The notes: generated by a model not told the origin, from the letters alone. A stretch of 64,000 nucleotides of DNA from Stromatinia cepivora (GCA_014898415.1 RCTD01000022.1:124001-188000), one strand, 5' to 3'. Positions 1-13,891 are shown, numbered from the stretch's first letter. A program made the numbers and translations.

Positions 1-1889
1 TCTAAAAAGAATTCAGTCAAATCCTAAGAATTAATCTCAAATTATCTATTATTTACTATTCTCAAATTGATAATCAAATTAAGATTTATAATTAATATCT
101 TTAACAATAATTAAAACCGTTTGTTAATTATTATTAAAATAATTAATCAGAATTCCTATTTATAATGAATTACATATAATTTATTCTTTTACACGATTTT
201 TTAGAAGGGCTTATATCCTACGAAATCTTATACAGGTATACACCGAAATATATATAGAAATGAAAGGAAGATATTAATAAATCAATAAACGATATAAATA
301 TATATAATGCCTATATATATATAGAATATAATAGATTGGCTTTTATACAAGCGAAAGAAGGTTTATTGTATATCCAAACCAAAATATCGAAATCTACAAA
401 TATTCATCAATATAAAATCGATTTCGATATCAGAGATTATATATAGCTCAATATAAAAAGTTATCCTACCCAAAGATCATTCAAAAAACTGGATTTTCTG
501 ATTCAAAGAAGATTCAAGATCATTAATCGATCTAGAAGTTTTTTTAAATTCGAACTCCCGATTATAATAAAAATTTATCTTGTTTTCCCTTCAAATCGAT
601 TACACAAAATATATAATGATCCTTTTTTTAATCAAATACTCAAATTACCTCCGCCTATTAATATAACTAATAATTCGGAATAGGAAATAAAGAAAATCCT
701 AACAATAAAGAAAACACAAAAAACTCTATTATACAGAATCTCATAATTTAATAACAATACCAATCTTATCTGATATCCTACTTCTAATCTTAAAATATCA
801 CTACACCTTCTACACGATTTTCACCTGGTTAATTTAACATTGCCTGGTCCTTCTAATCGATTAATTGATTGAATAAAACTTTATAAAAGCAAAAAAAATA
901 ATTATAATCATATAGATAACGATTCATTTATAAAACCAAAAAAAAGAAAAGTATTCTTCAATTCAATAAATTAGATATTATGATTTTATAATGATATATA
1001 TATATGCAATCACAAAAAGATCGAAAACCTATACAAATTCGAAGGAATTTGATTATATACACATATAGCCCGAGTTTTATATAACAAACGAACTATCATT
1101 ATCAAGATAATACGAAGGTAATATATTTCAAAAACTTATGCTTATAATCATTTCAAAAATTATATAAAAGGGAAGCTTGAATATAATAAAAACGAAATAT
1201 AATGTTATCTTTATCGATTTCGTTCAATTTGATTGATTTGATTAATTTGATCGATTAACTTGATCGATTTCGGAATTGATTATATTAACCACCTATCATC
1301 ATTATATCATAATTCAATCTTCTTCCTTTTTCTATTGAAACTTTTTCCTTTCAAAGATTCCCTAAATCAAGGAGAATACGAATCAATATTAATTTAATCA
1401 ATTAACAAACGATTTGGTTGATTTGATTAATTCATTCGTCATTTTGATCAATTTGATCAATTTCCAGTAAATTGATCAAATCAACCAAAATGATCAATCT
1501 AATTAATTTAGAGTTTATAAATCTTTACAAAACCTGATTTCCGATGAAATAGTAATGGAATAGAGGAGTAAAACGCTCGAAAGCGAGCTTTTCTAAAGGG
1601 GGGGTAGTATCATGAATCGTGAATTATAGGAAGCTAACCATATAATACTTTTTATTTTCTATATCAATTTATAAGCTAATCATCCGTGTATATATATTAC
1701 AAATTATACGATTTAATATAATAGAATAATGATTTTAATAATATATATATACAGCCCCGTAGCCCACGAATAAATATTTGTATATATATATCTAATCGTT
1801 CCTTACAAGCCATAATTCTTCAATTATAGATTCTAAGGAATATAATTGACCCTGTTTATTCAGTTCTACTACGGCTCTTGTGCGTTACA
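1..1889 (+). mobile_element. Ty3/gypsy element, 3' end (integrase tail to 3' LTR), RIP-decayed
   Basis: This is the right-hand end of a Ty3-type LTR retrotransposon whose 5' part lies outside the window. Positions 1-1607 align base for base, with C/T and G/A differences, to 57711-59338 of the complete Ty3 copy in this window: end of integrase, linker, chromodomain-like region, and the same polypurine tract just before the 3' LTR. The 3' LTR is 1608-1889, 282 bp as in the other copy. Composition is extremely AT-rich and every frame is closed by many stops, as expected from RIP, so it cannot move by itself. Confidence 0.93.
1608..1889 (+). repeat. 3' LTR of the left Ty3 copy
   Basis: 282 bp, aligned with the LTRs at 52578-52859 and 59339-59620. 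The expected TGTCACGAATC start reads TATCATGAATC here and the end reads GTGCGTTACA, both explained by RIP-type transitions. It is preceded by a run of G in AAAGGGGGGGTAG, the polypurine tract. Confidence 0.92.
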
Positions 1890-1996
1890 ATAACAGTTTA
1901 GGAAATTATAAGAACAAATTATCCGATTATATATAAAGTGATAATATTGATTGTGATTTCGGAAATTTTAAGAAACTTTATAATAATATTAATAAA

Positions 1997-2162
1997 TGTT
2001 GGAAATGAGGCCATCATAGGATTAGAATTGAGGTCACATAATCATAATAGCGTATAGACCATATTTGGGGATAACCTCAATTCTATTTCTACTAGAGATA
2101 TAGATCCTTAATTCAATTTATATAGTCAATAATACTACTATTTCCTATATCAAAAATTAATA
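1997..2162 (+). repeat. copia 5' LTR
   Basis: 166 bp beginning TGTTGGAAATGAGG and pairing with 7309-7474. It lies directly next to the left ATAAA target duplication. Confidence 0.9.
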
Positions 2163-2164
2163 AA

Positions 2165-2178
2165 TTATGAGATCCAAT
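2165..2178 (+). promoter_or_regulatory. copia primer-binding site candidate (half tRNA-iMet type)
   Basis: Two bases after the 5' LTR the sequence reads TTATGAGATCCAAT. TTATGAG is the exact complement of the initiator tRNA-Met anticodon loop CTCATAA, and many copia elements prime from a tRNA-iMet half cut in that loop. The following bases look like a RIP-altered version of the anticodon-stem complement. The assignment rests on a 7-base exact match plus position. Confidence 0.5.
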
Positions 2179-5100
2179 TGTATAATAGTAATTAGAAAGC
2201 AAAGCAAATCGAGAAAGGATTAATATAATTAATAGAAATAAAACAAAATGAAAATCAGAATTTTCATATAGTATTATTAAAGCAAAATTGAAATATAATA
2301 ATATAGTTTATAACTTATAATATTATAGGCCAGAACAGAGAACAGTCTGTACAATGCCGATATAAAATTATAGTAAAAGTGAAGAGCAAGTTCATATAGT
2401 TACAAGAAAATATATTACAATACAATTTTACGAATTTTTTTATTGTTTTATTTTTATATTTCTTTATTATCCCAAATCTATTTATTATATATTTTTTAAG
2501 ATCGTTTTAAAAACCTGAAAATTATCTTCGATATCCATCAAACAATAAGAAACCTTTATAATATCAGAATTAAACAACTCTTCGAAACTTGATCAAAACA
2601 ATCATAAACGATGGTTCAAATAAATAAAGATACAATTGAAAGAGAAAAGATGGTTTTATATAATTAATCAAATATTAAACGAATATATACAGATTGCAGG
2701 ACCCAATATAGTATCTGCCTACGAGATCAATAATCGTATATATTACAATGTCGAATTGAAATCGGAATACTTAAAGGACGAAGCGAATACATTATCGTAT
2801 ATTTGTACAATACTCAATGATGATGATAAAGCCCTCACCAATGAATATTCAATAATATATACATTCTAAAGATACTTTAAATCGAAATATATCAGAATCA
2901 ATATAATCATTGCCAATATATATATAACAATGATCCAGAACTTCAAATTTTAATTCGATATCCATTCCGATATAATCATTATCAAAGCTTGGAACAAATT
3001 GAAAGAGTATAGAAGGAAATTAGGGGTTATAAACGAAAACTGTTGATCAATATATCAAGATACTATTTTATTCTTGATTTTAATATATAATCTTTCAATC
3101 GATTATTAAAAAATAATGGATATATTAGATATCCAAATCAACTTTAGTATCAACAATAAAATCAAGTATTTACAGATTAAGGAATTTTATCTTAAAAATG
3201 AATCAAAGCAAATACAAATTACGAAAGGATTTAGATACACTTTTCAACATTAAGAATCAGATTTCGAGATTCCAAACAATATTTACGATTTCTATCAAAA
3301 GGAAGATTATTATATATGAGATTATTTGTATTTAATATAAACCAGTAAACTCCTTTACAATTACCTTTATTATCAAAAGAGAAAGGGATCATCAAATCCG
3401 AAGAAGATCCATTTCAATAAGAAAGATTAAGTATACCTTATTAACAATATCTCTGAATCAAACTCTGATATTAAAGATATAATAAAGGAAGATTATAATT
3501 TGATAAAGGAAATCATTAGTAAAACTTCTTTTAACAAATAATATACCAATACAAATACTTCTTCATATATATTTAATCAATCTTCATTATTCAAATCAAT
3601 AGACCCTATTATTAAACAAAGAATAAAGATTAATAAAGAAATAATGTATTATCGTTATTAAGATTTAACAAATATAATATACAAAGATAATTCTAAGATA
3701 CTACTTTCAAATGTATTATATATATCAGGATTAAAAGTAAACTTGTTATCAGAAAAAAGGATTTGCGAAATAGGGTTGCAAAAGGAATTCAATTCTTATT
3801 ATATATATTTCAAGAAGGATAATAAAAAAATTATTTGTATTAGAATATAAAACAGAATATATATGGTTTTATATATAATTAAAGGATATAAAGATATAGC
3901 TCTCTATTCGAATATATATCAAAATGATCAGGAAAAAGGTTTTTCTTCAGAAATAATTGATAATATTAAAGATATTGATAATAAATTAATATTCAAAAAA
4001 AAAAAGAGATATCTATTATAGTATTAAAGATTCAATCATTTAGATCCAGATAAAATCAAGAATCTATACAAAGTATTCAATATAACCAAATCAATAAAGA
4101 TCCCAATTGAATTAGATATTTATAAAGTATATATACTCATCAAGATGATTAATCGTATTCCGAAGCAATTGAATCTATACAAATTAAAGAGATTCGAACT
4201 TATATATTTCGATATTATAGAATCATTTCCAAAATCGATTTAAGGGAATTGTTATTTTATATTGATTATCGATAATTATACAAAAGTAAATTGAATTATA
4301 TTATTTAAACAAAAAGATAATGCAATTCAAATATTGAAAACTTGGAAAAAGAAGATAAAATTAATTATTAAAAAAAAGATCATTATAATTAGAATTAACA
4401 ATATATTGGAATTTCTACAAACTATTCGTAAATAATTATCAAGTATATAATCCGAAGTTATAACAATTACCTCCTTATATCAAAACAAATTTATAGAATG
4501 GAATATAAAGATTACAAAAATAGATATAAAAGTAATACTAAAAGAAACTGAATTATTATTAGAATTTTAAAATGAAATTATAAAGTATAATACTTATATC
4601 AAGAATCGTATTAATATTGATCTTAATATAAATAAAATAAATCAATTCCTTATAAAAACTTTTACAAATATAATATCAGATATAAAGATATATAAAGTCT
4701 AAAAAAGCAAATATTATATTTATATTAATTCTAAGACTATTTCGAAAAGGCAAAGATGTAATAAATTGTAGAACACTTCGAAAATCAATATATTTTTAAA
4801 ATACTCAAAAGTTACGAATAAATATATCAAAGTATATTCTCTAAAGCTAGATTATATATTTTGATCAAATAAAGTAATTATAAATGAATCTTATCGAAAA
4901 GAAGATTTGGATTTTAAATTAAGAAATTGTGAATCAGGTCTATAAGGAACAAAGAATATAAAATCAGATCGAAAACCTTGTAATAAACTAGCAACAAATA
5001 AGGTACCTTTTCTATTTTCAATATTAAATATAATATTTATATTATTTTCGTTTCAAATATTCTCTCTAATAGATATTATATTGAGTTCAATAATTATATC

Positions 5101-7308
5101 AAGCATTCTAATTGTCGAATTGAAATTAGATAAATTAGATACATCAATATCAATATACGATGAAGATAGAGATAGCAATATCCAGAAGATAAATCAAGAA
5201 TCTTCTTTCAAGGATATTTCAGATATCGAATCCATCATTTCAGAGGTTCCAATTTAAGAATCAATTTCTGTAGATCTTGAATCTATATTAGAAATAAAAT
5301 TTAAAATCGTTTTAAATTTTGTTGATAAGTTTATTTTAGTAGAATCAGAAAACGAAGTAAATCTATAATCATTTGAAATCGAATAAAAGGATATAATAGA
5401 TCAAAAAAACGAATCCTTAAGATATTTAATATAAAAACGGAAAAGAGATATAAAACAAGATCCTGAAGAAGAATAGGAAAGCAAGATTATAAGGACATTG
5501 ATTGTAATATTTATATAAACCAAAACTTAAGAAAATGTAGAATATACTATAATTATAATCTCAATTACTTATAAAATGGATCTTTATATTAAAGATAAAA
5601 TCGTTTTAGATTTTATGATTTCGTTGATAAATATAAACAATACAGAAGGTATAATATATTTGGTCGAAGAAATTCTGGGAATCAAAATATTAAGAACTTA
5701 TAAAGAAGCAATATCAAATCAAGAATACTTTAAGAAATGAAAGAAAGTTATTCAAAAGGAAATTATATTTTTAATTCAAAATGATATTTGAAAAGAATAT
5801 ATACTTTTTAAAGGAAATAATTTGGTTTTAATAAAATAAATATTTATAATTAAGATCAAAGATAACAAAATAGAATGATTTAAAGTAAGATTAATAATTC
5901 GAGGGTTCAATTAAATATTAAAAAAAGATTACAACGAAATGTTTGTATTAATAATGAAATTAAATATATTCAAATTATTCCTAATTATTATTGCAAAGGA
6001 AAATTTGGAATGTTTATATTTCAATATCAAAAACATTTTTATTGAATTGTATTAGAAGGAAAAGATCTATTTCGAATTATCTTAAGGTATTAAAATCGAA
6101 AAGGGATATATATTACAAATCCTACAAAATCTATATGGTTTGAAATAAGTTGGAAGGAATTGGAGTTTATTATTGAAGAAAGAACTTTTAGATATAGACT
6201 TTATATAAAGTTTAGTAGATTTATGTTTGTATATATTCAAAGATTGTAATATAATATTATTGGTATATATCGATGATATCGTTATTACATCGTATATATC
6301 ATTGCAAATCATTTGGTTTGATGAAAAGCTATCAGTCTATTTTAATATCAAAAATCTAGGGGAGATTAATAAGATTCTAGATATTAGAATTATTCGCAAT
6401 AGAAAAATATATATATTAACTATAAATTAAAAAGAATATCTCAATATTATATTAATCAAATATAATATTATATATAGATAATATTAAACTAAGAAACTAT
6501 CAATAATAGATTATACCTATTTTCGGTTAACAATCAATAACAATGAATTAACAGATATGAACGAATATTAACAACGAATAAAAAGTGTGATTCATTTAAT
6601 AATATATATTCGATCAGATATAGCATTTTCAATTAGAAGATTTTCACAATTTATAGTAAAACCAATAAAATATTATATTATAGCTTTGAAGAATCTGATG
6701 CGATATTTATGATCAATAATCAAACAGAAGTTATAATTCGGACCAAAGGGAATACAATCTAATATCTGTAAGGAATACAATATACTTGACAATATAATAA
6801 AGGTATATATAGATATAGATTGAGTTAATAATAAATATAACCAGAAAAATGTTTCAAAGAGAATTGTAATATTTTATAAAGGTTTTATATCGTAGATTAG
6901 TAAGAAACAAATATCTATAATTATCTTCAATACAGAATCAAAATATATTGCGATAATAATATTTATTAAATAAAAAAGATGGATTGTATAAATACTTAAA
7001 GATCTTTTCAAATTAGATTATATTGGAAAAAACGGAGATACAGTTTAGATATTTGATAATAATTAAAATGCTTTAACTTTAATTAAGAATCTATATTTAT
7101 ATAAACGATTCAAATATATAAATATCAATTATCATTTCATTAGGGACTTAACAGAAAAAAAGAAAATCGTTATTAATTATATCAATATATACAATATAAT
7201 TGTTGATAGAATAACGAAGCCCTGTACAAAGATTGTTTTCAAAAAATTCAAGAAAATATTAGGATTAGTAATTTAAAAGGATCGAATAGGATATCCTCAA
7301 TAAAGAAA

Positions 7309-7474
7309 TGTTAGAAATAAGACCATCATAGAATTAGAATTGAGATTATATGATTACAATAACGCATAAACCATATTTGGGGATAACTTCAATTCTACTC
7401 CTACTAGAGATATAGATCCTTAATTCAACCTACATAATCAACAATACTACTACTTCCTGCACCAAAAGTTAATA
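7309..7474 (+). repeat. copia 3' LTR
   Basis: 166 bp pairing with 1997-2162 and followed by the right ATAAA target duplication. It is less decayed than the 5' LTR at several sites. Confidence 0.9.
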
Positions 7475-7751
7475 ATAAATATATTAACCAGAACAATAAC
7501 TTCGATTACAAATATATCATCTTTCTCAATTATTACAAAAAAATCGATATTCATTTAAATCTTTATATAAGAACATTTCTCATAATATTAAAGGAGGAGA
7601 CTTTTACATTCTATTATTCGAATTTCAATTATATTCTAAATATAATAAAGAGCATTTATGAAATAATGAAAACATCTTTCGAAGGAGAAAAACATCAATA
7701 TGGATTTATAGAAAAATGGGATTATACGATATTCAAAACAACTATTATACA
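7475..7751. other. AT-rich spacer between two retroelements
   Basis: 277 bp of AT-rich DNA between the copia element and the 1,676-bp LTR element. No frame or repeat was recognised. It may be the 5' part of the copia body that resumes at 9433, split by insertion of the short element; this is not proven. Confidence 0.4.
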
Positions 7752-7901
7752 TGTCACGAGATACACGTGATCGCGTCCGATCGGGCTAGTACAATACTAA
7801 GCTTCGAGTCGATCATATATATAGCTTTGTAACATATTCTCTTTAGTTTTGTAACTTTTAATTCTAAGGTTGATCTTTAAACGCTTGTTGGGTTCGTTAT
7901 A
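7752..7901 (+). repeat. 5' LTR of short element copy A
   Basis: 150 bp starting TGTCACGAGATACACGTG. It differs from 9278-9427 only by transitions in my reading. Confidence 0.9.
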
Positions 7902-9277
7902 TTATTAAAAGCTTTTTTAGATAAGAAATCGAATAACATTTGTATATACTCATGTATACTCCGCTTGCTCCTATCTAGGTATATCGCTTCTGCTCTCTTG
8001 CCTGCACATAGATTTTTTTGATATTATTCGAAGGTGTTGTCTTTTTTTTTACTTTTAATTTTTAAGCTATGGATTACAATTCGATAAACCTTACGATTAT
8101 AAAACTTCGCGGCGAAATGATTCGTTAATGGGATGAAATCTTGTTCCTACACTTTTTGATTCTTGAATGTATTTTTGCTGCTTATACTCTTTTTTGTTTG
8201 AAACCCTTTCTTTCTGATTCTGAAAAGTTCAATAATAGTTTTCAAAAGTTCGATACCTAGTTTCCTTCGATTCAAGTGAAACTATAAATAAACGGCGTTA
8301 CAATCAGCGATTTTATAATTCAATTTTATTATGTTTATTTCAATCTTGAATCTTATATATAAATTATAATACTACTTTAGCTTTCTTTTCTTAATCAAAA
8401 CATTCCTTTAGTTTATACAACGATCCTAAATCAATTTATATGTGTTTACAACAATCCGAATAAAGTTCAAGAAGCCGAAAACAAGTTATTTATTCTCAAA
8501 TAAGGAATTGATTTTTTATATACCTATATTACAAAATTTGAAAGGATTTTTTACAAAGTCAAAAATCAGAATTGGTCCGATTCGAATAAAATCTCAATTT
8601 TTCGTAATAAATTTAATGCTACTTTTAGAAATCGTTTTTTTCAATAGCTTTCTTTTCTTTGTTTCTATTCCGATTTTGTTCAGATCATATAACAATTAAT
8701 TGTTTGTATAGTGAATGGATTCTTTATATCATTTTATTTTAGTGAATTTAGAGTCTTATATATATTGCAGAATCCATCCCATTTTCGAAACCATGATTCA
8801 ATGGATATTAGCAATCTTAATGTTATTAATGCTTTTAGTTTTTTTGATACTTAATTGGACAAATTTGATTGTATCTTGATTCTACTTTGTATATAAACGC
8901 CTGAATTTTCCTATTCTAAAAGAATTCTTTTATGTAAACAAAATAAATATATATGATATAGAAGTATTTCCTATTGGATATAAGTTTATTTGTTAGATTT
9001 GTATTAAGAAGTTCGAAATCGATAAGAGTCTGTTTTGGTTATTATATTGATTATTAAGCCTGAAAACGACGATAATGAGGATTTAGGAGAGATGATCAAT
9101 AACCGATATTTTGAAGATCGTTTGGAGGAGGTATATGGTACAATGGATACATATTTGTTGGTTGTAATGCAATCCGCACATCAAGCATTTTTATCAAAAG
9201 AAGATTAATGATTATTTTGTATTTAAATCATTCATTTTAAATGAATTCGAGGCGAACTTTTCAGAAGGGGGGGGTAG

Positions 9278-9427
9278 TGTCACGAGATACATATGATCGC
9301 GTCCGATCAAACTAATACAATACTAAGCTTCGAATTGATCATATATATAGCTTTGTAACACATTCTCTTTAGCTCTGTAGCTTTTAATTCTAAGGTTGAT
9401 CTCTAAACGCTCGTTGGGTTCGTCACA
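9278..9427 (+). repeat. 3' LTR of short element copy A
   Basis: 150 bp starting TGTCACGAGATACATATG and ending GGTTCGTCACA, preceded by the polypurine tract AGAAGGGGGGGGTAG. Confidence 0.9.
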
Positions 9428-9432
9428 ATACA

Positions 9433-12400
9433 GAATCCTAAAAAATCGATATCAGAATATTTGAATATTATGATTATCAAATTTCGATATCTTCAAAAAA
9501 ATCTATTAAAAGAATTTCAAATAATTGTATATATTCAAAGAAAGATTTTTAATATATATAACTATATATCAGTATATAATCAAATATATTATCGATCTTC
9601 AAAATTTATAATTGGATTCATCAAAGATTTATAAGGTTTTATCTTTATATATAAAAAATTATATTCAAATGAAAACGAAATATTCTATACAGATCGAATA
9701 TATAATCAAAAGAATCTTAAATATAATTACGAATACAAATCCAATTAATAATTTCTTATTTGATCAAAAGGAATTAAAAGATGTTTTATTTATAAAAAGG
9801 AAGGTTATTGATTAAATAAGTATATAAAGGTTGAACGAACTGAATCGAAATGTAGATATAGGGAATTATTCAAGGGCAATGATAAGGACTTCGGATTATA
9901 TTTCGAATAATATATTATCGAATATAAAGGAATTTCATTGGATATTAATATTGATGATAAATTCGTAATATATATTTAAGGTAATTCAAAAAAGAATATA
10001 AAGAATAATGATTCAGAGTATATTTGAATCTTATTCTGTAAATCGATTAACAGAAAAAAAGTTGCAATGAATCTATTCGATAAAGCGATAATATATACTT
10101 TAATTGGCCTTATCAATGAATCAATTAACAAAGCCAAAAAATACGAAATTTTCTTTTCGAAATATAATAATAAAGAGTTTTAGAGTATTATTATCGATAT
10201 AGGAATATTTTAATGGTTTATAATAGGATTTAAATAATATTAAGTATATCAAAAGGATATTAAGAATATTATATTGAATATAAGTAAAGCAGGAATCGTA
10301 AAGATGATATTCGGAATTGAAAAGGCGAAATCAATCGGATCGATTCAATTAAATCTACCTTTAGAAATTATCGAATTCTATATTATAGAATCAGAAACAT
10401 TATTCTTATTATTATTATAGGATATAAATCGATTTGGGGTATATTATAATAATATTATTGATATATTTGTGTTACTAATTGTAAAGTATTTTTGTATTTG
10501 CAAGTTCAAGTATATAATATTATTTTGGAATATAAAGATTTAATAATTTATATAAATATTTATTGATATAAATGATTGTTATTTAATTGAATCGGAAATA
10601 TAAAGATTATATTGTTGTTTCGATCATCTATTTGTAAATAGATTCTATCGAATCCTTTGATGTATAGATTATATAGATGTTGTTTAGGGAGATTTTGAAA
10701 AACTTATGAAATTCTATGAATATTATTAAAAATATGGAAAATCCTTAGGTAGATTCAAGTTCAATTTTTGTGATAATATCGAATTTAATTATTCGATTAT
10801 AGTTGATATTATATATATCAATAATAAATTAATATTATACGTTATTGATAAAGAAATTAGATTTTAAGTAATATAATAATTCGATAATATTAATGTGAAG
10901 TATATATAGAATAAATTGAGAATATACTGGATGGATATATATCTAGACTTATTAGATTATATTATTTATAATATCGGGAAAAACTTTGTGAATAAAGAAT
11001 TCAAATAATATATCGAAATTATGGTAATTATTATAAAGAATATATCTGTCGAAGTATATTAATTGATTGGGATAATCGAATGTTATTATTAAATCATTCG
11101 ATATATATACAATATTATCGAGGAAGAATTCAAGGGTATTAGAATGATGAAAGAGTCGGTATTACAAATGGTAGTGAAAGTAATCAATGATATTATTGGT
11201 TCTAATAGAATTGTATTTATTCTTCTAATATTCGGAGTATATCTATAAATAAATGAATTCGATTCATTAGTATTCAATATTCAATAATGATCTAATATAA
11301 TCAAGAAAGTAAGCAACGAGATCAAAAAATTTCGAATTGAAAGATAAGTAGTAGATACATTGAATCAATATAATAATTCAAATACAATTTTTATTTATGA
11401 ATTACTAATCAATTCAAAAATATAAATATAGAAAGAAAGGAACAATCGAATTATCAGATAAATAGGATTATTTATGCTACTATGAATCGAGGGCGAAATC
11501 TATACAATTCAATTATCAAATGGATCTACAATCTTTCGATCTATAATAATAAAATTTTATATAATCGAAACAACGATATTAATAGAATCAATTATACAAA
11601 CAGAATTTATTATAATAGAACAAACCCCTCAAGAAATATTTTTGAAAAACTTCGAAACCATTTTCCAAAAGAAATTTAAGATTGTCTTAAAAAATGTAGT
11701 AAAAATGAATCCTGGTATCCTTCAAATAATCGTTTCATCAATGAAAATGTTATATAATATAATAAATGTAATATTAATCGAAACTATAGCAATATACCTC
11801 ATTGAAAACGTAATAGAAATGCTGGATATAATTATCTATTTTCAAAACGATGAAAAAAAAATATCATTGATATCTTCGATGAAAATCTATTGGTATCTGA
11901 TATATCTCAAAACCTATCGATTTATAAAGAATCAAAAAAGAAAGAGATCAATAACTTAATAGAAAATAATATATTCGAAATTGTATAACAAATAGATATA
12001 CTAGAAAACATACAAATATTCAAATCAAGATTCATCAATAAGATTAAAAATGAAGATATTGAAAAGGTATTCCCAAAATCAAGATTTGTAATCCAAATAT
12101 AAAATGATACAGAAAAAGGAACAATATTAATGTAATTACTTATAATTCAATAAACAAATTAATATTTGATATTAAATATTATAATTATCTTGTAATCAAT
12201 TATATAAACAACTTTATATATTAAGGATATTATTCAAATTTATATACAAGTAATATTCAATCTAGTACGATTATTCTATATCCAATCAACCAAGGAAATA
12301 GAATTCCTGAAAAAAACATTATTACAAATAATCAAATTATTATATAATATACCAAAGACTGAAAATTATTGATTCAGCATTTACTACAACCATCACTTTA

Positions 12401-13480
12401 TTACACTTCAAATAACCCAATCAATCTACAATCTTTATTTAATATACATTAAACAGGAAAATAAAGTATTTAGATTAATAGAATTTTAAACAAATAATAT
12501 AATTATTATAATTAATAAAGTATTTATAAATAAAGAACAAAAAGAATTCGAAAATATAAAATTTCTTATAAAAGATTAAGAAACCTTATCATCCAAAAAT
12601 CTCTTCAAATTCAATAGAATTATTATTATCTAAATAAACAATAGTTCTATCTATATCAACCAGGAAAAATAATATATAAATCTATAATTCATTAAAATAT
12701 AATCAATCGATATTTATAATATAAAAAACAAAATTCGAAAAAGTATAATTTCAAAAGATTAATATATTGTTTAATATACAAAAGAAGTTTATATTTCGAT
12801 AATATATCAATCAAAAGTATTATTCACTTTTTCTTTTGTTGTCTAGATTATCAATCCCAAAAGGAAGATATGAAATTGATGAATAAAATAATCTAATAAT
12901 AAATAAATAATTCAATTAAAGAATTGAAATTTTCATTATTCGATCTTGATTTACTGAAACTAATAGTATTCATAAATATATTATTTATTAATAATCGAGA
13001 TTTATCCTTATAAATCGGATATGTTATTGTATTAATAAATAAGAACAATAAAGCGAATCTAATTTATTGATTATTTATCAAATACAAAAGAATCATTAAA
13101 AGCATATTAATATCAGAACTTTACAATATGATTTTAGGATTCGATATTAGTGCGGTATTCAAAAGTATTATTGAAAGTATATTATTAAAGCAAAAAGTAT
13201 TATTAATTATATATATAAATTCGATATCATTTTACAATTGTCTTACGAAATTAGATTCAACCTAAAAGAAAAGATTGATAATCGATTTAATGGTTTTGCA
13301 ATAATCATATAAACAAAGGGAGATAATGGAAATCAAATAAATTGATGAAAAATCTAACCTTGTTGATATAATAATGAAGGCAAAACTATATTAGACTTTC
13401 AAAAATCTTATAAAGAACAATACAATCAAGATCAACATCACAGAATGGGTAGAAAGATCAAAGTATAATAAAAAGAAAAT
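9433..13480 (+). mobile_element. second copia-type retrotransposon body, decayed, no 5' LTR seen
   Basis: A copia polyprotein of a different lineage from the 1997-7474 element can be followed through broken plus-strand frames. It shows protease/pre-integrase text near 10350-10750, integrase about 10780-11250, RT start near 11940-12100 (a K-S-R-F then K-S-R-F-V-I-Q pattern), more RT to about 12900, and an RNase H tail about 13240-13460 (E-K-R-L-I-I-D-L then E-W-V-E-R). Gag would lie in 9433-10150, where nothing clear remains. Dense stops and AT bias point to RIP. The 5' LTR was not found; the element may extend left of the short element, in 7475-7751. Confidence 0.75.
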
Positions 13481-13689
13481 GGTATAAATACAAGAACCAA
13501 AGAACAAATACAAAACAAGAACCATTACAGGCATATATTTAGTTCGTCGAATATATAATCATTTTATGTATAAATTGATTCGAATAAAGGAACAAAAATG
13601 AGAGTTAGGATTGGAAAGAATACCTATTTACCAAGTATGTATATTCCTGGAGTATACAATATTTTAACTTTAAGAGAAATTACTAATAT

Positions 13690-13891
13690 CGGAATATGAT
13701 TATGTATATGGTAAGGATGATAAGGATTATATATTCATTAGTGCTCGTACTAGTGTTTCGGTATATACTATTATATAATTCTTCACCTTTTATAGATTCT
13801 AGCTCTTTAGGCAAATCAAAACGTATTAACAAAGAGTTCTATATGTTCGATGATAAGCTTCACTTCCCCGTGTACAGTTGTCCCGACAAAG
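13690..13891. repeat. 202-bp less AT-rich patch flanked by ACTAATAT, solo LTR or small insertion
   Basis: Between two copies of ACTAATAT (13682-13689 and 13892-13899) lies 202 bp that is visibly less AT-rich than its surroundings and keeps an open frame with no obvious function. The ends (TATCGGAATATGA... and ...GTTGTCCCGACA) resemble RIP-altered LTR termini TGTCGG/CCGACA, which would make it the 3' or a solo LTR of the copia body just upstream. The 8-bp repeat could be chance in AT-rich DNA. Confidence 0.35.

Larger units (their letters stand above)
1997..7474 (+). mobile_element. Ty1/copia retrotransposon, complete structure, inactive
   Basis: A 5,478-bp element bounded by 166-bp LTRs (1997-2162 and 7309-7474) and flanked by the 5-bp target duplication ATAAA (1992-1996, 7475-7479). 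Broken frames show copia order on the plus strand: a gag-like stretch (2636-2869), GAG-pre-integrase and integrase-like text (about 4020-4320), reverse transcriptase with a YIDDI core near 6268, the Q-N-L-Y-G-L motif near 6125, and an RNase H tail (about 6930-7270) ending in an I-L-G-L-V motif. Integrase before RT is the copia hallmark. Stops occur throughout, and LTR differences are C/T or G/A, so it is a RIP-killed full-length insertion. Confidence 0.93.
7752..9427 (+). mobile_element. 1,676-bp short LTR element, copy A (possibly non-autonomous)
   Basis: A structurally complete LTR element with 150-bp LTRs (7752-7901, 9278-9427) and target duplication ATACA on both sides (7747-7751, 9428-9432). 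The 1.38-kb interior has no RT, integrase or protease text, so it probably depends on enzymes supplied in trans. The same element occurs at 49365-51040 and, inverted and interrupted, at 51786-60508. This copy is the least decayed: it has an 85-codon open frame (8442-8699) and a well-kept C-terminal frame ending ...FLSKED-stop near 9208. Its LTR start (TGTCACGA), LTR end (GTCACA) and G-run polypurine tract match the Ty3 element, suggesting shared mobilisation machinery. Confidence 0.9.

Noticed and set aside
6082..6312. 76-codon minus-strand frame
   Set aside because: Antisense of the copia RT region.
11089..11277. 62-codon minus-strand frame
   Set aside because: Antisense of the copia integrase region of the second copia element.
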